A stretch of DNA of 37,916 nucleotides from Flavobacterium sp. (GTDB lineage Bacteria; Bacteroidota; Bacteroidia; Flavobacteriales; Flavobacteriaceae), in contig NZ_JAPZUB010000021.1 in NCBI RefSeq assembly GCF_027533505.1, forward strand, positions 1 through 37,916. Reading direction: 5' to 3'. Below are positions 36,199-37,916 of the stretch, one piece after another; position 1 is the first letter of the stretch, and the number at the start of each line of letters is the position of its first letter. A program made the translations under genes and the position numbers. The notes beneath the pieces were generated by a model that made no database searches, was not told the DNA's origin, and saw only the letters and a list, made by a program, of their open reading frames with translations.

Positions 36199-37633
36199 GG
36201 TCCTATTTGTTTTTGTTTGCGGCTGCTTGGCTTCTTGCGCTGGTCCTAAATTAGCGCCTGCCAAAACCATTGCCCCGCTTCCTGAAGGTGAAATGGCCAT
36301 CGTTCCTGATAGTGTAACGTTAAAAGAGACCCCAAAAATTTCATCGTACTTTAGTGATAAAAAGTTAGTTCAATTGTTTGAAATTGCGTTGGCCTCCAAT
36401 CCTGATATTCAAATAGCAAAAGAACGTATTGCCATTGCCAATAGTTATTTGGTGCGCAGTAAGAAAGTTCGATTGCCCAATTTAGATCTCGAACTTTCTG
36501 CGAGTGGTACCCGATTTGGAGAATATACAATGGAAGGCGTAGGTAACTTTGATACAAACTTATCCTCTAACATTAGTGAACGACAAATCATCAATACCAA
36601 TTTGACACCCAACTTTTTTGTGGGACTACAAAGCGCATGGGAGGCCGATATTTGGGGAAAACTAAAAAAACTTTCGGAAGCGGCCAGAAATCGGTATTTG
36701 GCCACTCGAGAGGGAGAACGATTGGTAAGAGCGACCCTTTTTACCGATATCGCCGTATTATACTTTGAATTGATTGCTTTAGACAAGAAGCTCCAGATTT
36801 ATGAGGAAAACTATGCGTTACAACAAAAGGCATATGAAATCATTGCCGCGCAACGTACCGTAGGGAAAGCCACCGAATTGGCCGTTCAACAGTTTCAAGC
36901 CCAAAGTAAAAATTTAGAAACTGAAATTTCCTTGCTGAAAATTGAAGTGCTCGAAGTAGAAAATGCACTCAATGCCTTGCTAGGAAAATATACTTCTCGC
37001 ATAGATCGTGGGAATACACTAATGACTACGAATAGTGGTGAAACAAAAGCAAAAGAACTTTATGTGCGCATGCTATTCAATCGACCCGATGTGCTGCAAC
37101 ATTATTTTGAATTACAAGCGAGTCAAGCCGATGCCAAAGCAGCTAAAGCAGCCTTTTTACCCCGATTGGTATTGGGTTCTCGTTTTGGATACAATGCTTT
37201 TTCTGCAGAAACCCTTTTTCTGCCAGGGTCATTGACCTACCAACTGTTAGGCGGTTTGTTTACCCCCTTATTAAATCGTTCGCAGTTAAAATTAGAATTT
37301 AATGTGGCTTCCAAAGAACAAGAAATTGCCTTCTGGAATTACCAAAAAAGTGTACTCCAAGCCTATACGGAGTTGCAAACATTATTGGGTAAACGCGATA
37401 TTTATCAAAAAACATTGACGTTAAAAGCACAAGAGGTAGGACACCTAAAACGTGCGGTTGAAGTAGCCAACGATTTGTATATCACAGGGTATGCCAATTA
37501 TATGGAATTGATAAACACGCAAAAAAATAAACTAAGTGCCGATTTGGATTTATTGCATTTTGAATTGGATACGACATTAAATACGATTGTATTATTTAAA
37601 GCATTGGGAGGAAGTCTTGAGTCCTCGCAATAG
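36179..37633 (+). CDS. outer-membrane efflux lipoprotein (TolC/NodT family)
   Basis: This is a 484-aa outer-membrane factor and third component of the RND system. The lipobox LASC makes C20 the lipidated Cys, as in OprM/NodT types. Two TolC-like repeats follow, with ALASNPDIQIAKERI (about 62-77) in the first and FNRPDVLQHYFELQASQADAKAAKAAFLP in the second, plus long amphipathic helices typical of the periplasmic tunnel. Its start lies inside the 3' end of the pump gene, so the three are translationally coupled. A strong terminator follows 29 bp after the stop. Confidence 0.92.
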   Translation: MKQQLRKVLFVFVCGCLASCAGPKLAPAKTIAPLPEGEMAIVPDSVTLKETPKISSYFSDKKLVQLFEIALASNPDIQIAKERIAIANSYLVRSKKVRLPNLDLELSASGTRFGEYTMEGVGNFDTNLSSNISERQIINTNLTPNFFVGLQSAWEADIWGKLKKLSEAARNRYLATREGERLVRATLFTDIAVLYFELIALDKKLQIYEENYALQQKAYEIIAAQRTVGKATELAVQQFQAQSKNLETEISLLKIEVLEVENALNALLGKYTSRIDRGNTLMTTNSGETKAKELYVRMLFNRPDVLQHYFELQASQADAKAAKAAFLPRLVLGSRFGYNAFSAETLFLPGSLTYQLLGGLFTPLLNRSQLKLEFNVASKEQEIAFWNYQKSVLQAYTELQTLLGKRDIYQKTLTLKAQEVGHLKRAVEVANDLYITGYANYMELINTQKNKLSADLDLLHFELDTTLNTIVLFKALGGSLESSQ

Positions 37634-37662
37634 ATTGAATTGTTTTTTTTGGTTTTCTGTTG

Positions 37663-37703
37663 GAACAGGGGTATTTTTTCGAAAATGCCCTTGTTCTTTT
37701 TTT
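37663..37703 (+). terminator. strong intrinsic terminator of the RND operon
   Basis: The arms 37663-37677 (GAACAGGGGTATTTT) and 37682-37696 (AAAATGCCCTTGTTC) form a 15-bp stem with two G-U pairs, closed by a stable TTCG tetraloop and followed by seven Ts (37697-37703). It ends the small gene/adaptor/pump/OMF operon. Confidence 0.88.
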
Positions 37704-37781
37704 GGGAGGTAAAATTAAAATAGAACGTTTGCTGTGATGCAACTGGCTTGTGAAACGCTGTAAATTTTCTATACTGTTTAC

Positions 37782-37829
37782 AAACAAAAAAAGCCCCAAA
37801 ACAGAGGTTTTAGGGTGATCCAGTCAGCC
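37782..37829. repeat. 48-bp terminator-bearing repeat, copy 1
   Basis: This copy differs from copy 2 (37869-37916) at a single base (GAGGT against GAGGC). Read on the minus strand it contains a hairpin (GG(C/T)TTT-type arm with AAAGCC) followed by a T-tract, so it is a minus-strand intrinsic terminator with a conserved upstream box GGCTGACTGGATCACCC. In this copy the changed base leaves a G-U pair, so the stem survives. The spacer between copies (37830-37868) starts with the right arm of a CCCCGA...TCGGGG hairpin. The repeat probably continues beyond the window. Confidence 0.7.
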
Positions 37830-37868
37830 CCGACATCATTTCGGGGGAACCTGAGACGGTATATTTTG

Positions 37869-37916
37869 AAACAAAAAAAGCCCCAAAACAGAGGCTTTAG
37901 GGTGATCCAGTCAGCC
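37869..37916. repeat. 48-bp terminator-bearing repeat, copy 2 (at window edge)
   Basis: This copy starts 87 bp after copy 1 and runs to the last base shown, so its true length and the number of further copies are unknown. Here AAAGCC and GGCTTT pair perfectly around a 10-nt loop, and the minus strand then reads a seven-base T-tract. It probably ends a minus-strand gene that lies to the right of the window. Confidence 0.7.

Noticed and set aside
31969..37633. Heavy-metal (Cus/Czc-type) efflux system
   Set aside because: The pump has HAE1-type motifs and length, and no His/Met-rich metal-binding segment or metal regulator is seen.
37596..37799. Minus-strand open frame over the right-hand terminator region
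   Set aside because: It runs through the RND-operon terminator and the repeat and has no recognisable motif; its composition reflects the repeats.
37782..37916. Possible CRISPR array
   Set aside because: Only two copies are visible, the repeat is 48 bp with an A-tract and a terminator-like hairpin, the 39-bp spacer is itself hairpin-forming, and no cas genes are present.

Overview
The window looks like a chromosomal segment from a member of the Bacteroidota, most likely a flavobacterium (family Flavobacteriaceae). The evidence is the CarboxypepD_reg-like/TonB-plug outer-membrane protein, the LptD and TamB types, BshA, the paired (Fe-S)-binding proteins, SPOR-domain amidase, DUF4159 and AI-2E proteins, and several matches to the Bacteroidota promoter -7 box TAnnTTTG. 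I cannot name a species. Most of the window is well-conserved housekeeping DNA. The first ~2.8 kb is visibly more AT-rich and may be acquired. No rRNA, tRNA, insertion sequence, prophage or CRISPR array was recognised.

Layout. (1) 1-2791: tail of an unrecognised gene, then a TonB-receptor-like outer-membrane protein broken by a single -1 frameshift. (2) 2933-3418: small outer-membrane beta-barrel protein on +, ending in a hairpin terminator shared with the convergent minus-strand block. (3) 13615 down to 3438, minus strand: a long, tightly packed run of amidase, MCE/MlaD protein, membrane 4Fe-4S protein, HAD-type phosphatase, CCG-domain Fe-S protein, a 160-aa conserved protein, a GH3-beta-lactamase fusion, bshA and a PrcB-like lipoprotein. 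Two intergenic gaps in this run carry inverted repeats. (4) 13747-16723, plus strand: lptD (TTG start, good promoter) and ridA. (5) 20099 down to 16726, minus: pfkA, gapA, an N-acetylglucosamine-kinase-like gene and mgsA, with intrinsic terminators after gapA and after the kinase. (6) 24780-20251, minus: tamB. (7) 24887-30747, plus: tsaD, rsmE, thioredoxin-fold protein, DUF4159 protein, AI-2E transporter and a THUMP-like methyltransferase, nearly all overlapping or 2-3 bp apart. (8) 31430-30744, minus: VanX-like dipeptidase lipoprotein. (9) 31583-37633, plus: small exported protein plus a complete RND efflux set (adaptor, pump, outer-membrane factor), closed by a strong UUCG-loop terminator. 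(10) 37782 to the right edge: two 48-bp copies of a terminator-bearing repeat.

Themes. The genes cluster around the cell envelope. Peptidoglycan turnover is represented by the amidase, NagZ-like GH3 fusion, GlcNAc-kinase-like protein and D-Ala-D-Ala dipeptidase. Outer-membrane biogenesis and lipid transport are represented by LptD, TamB and the MCE protein. Efflux is represented by the RND operon. Central carbon metabolism is represented by pfkA, gapA and mgsA. I did not find a convincing undescribed system. The most checkable oddities are the frameshifted receptor, the RND pump whose second TM4 aspartate is Asn, the terminator placed directly in front of mgsA, the nested inverted repeats inside the long minus operon, and the terminator-bearing repeat at the right edge.
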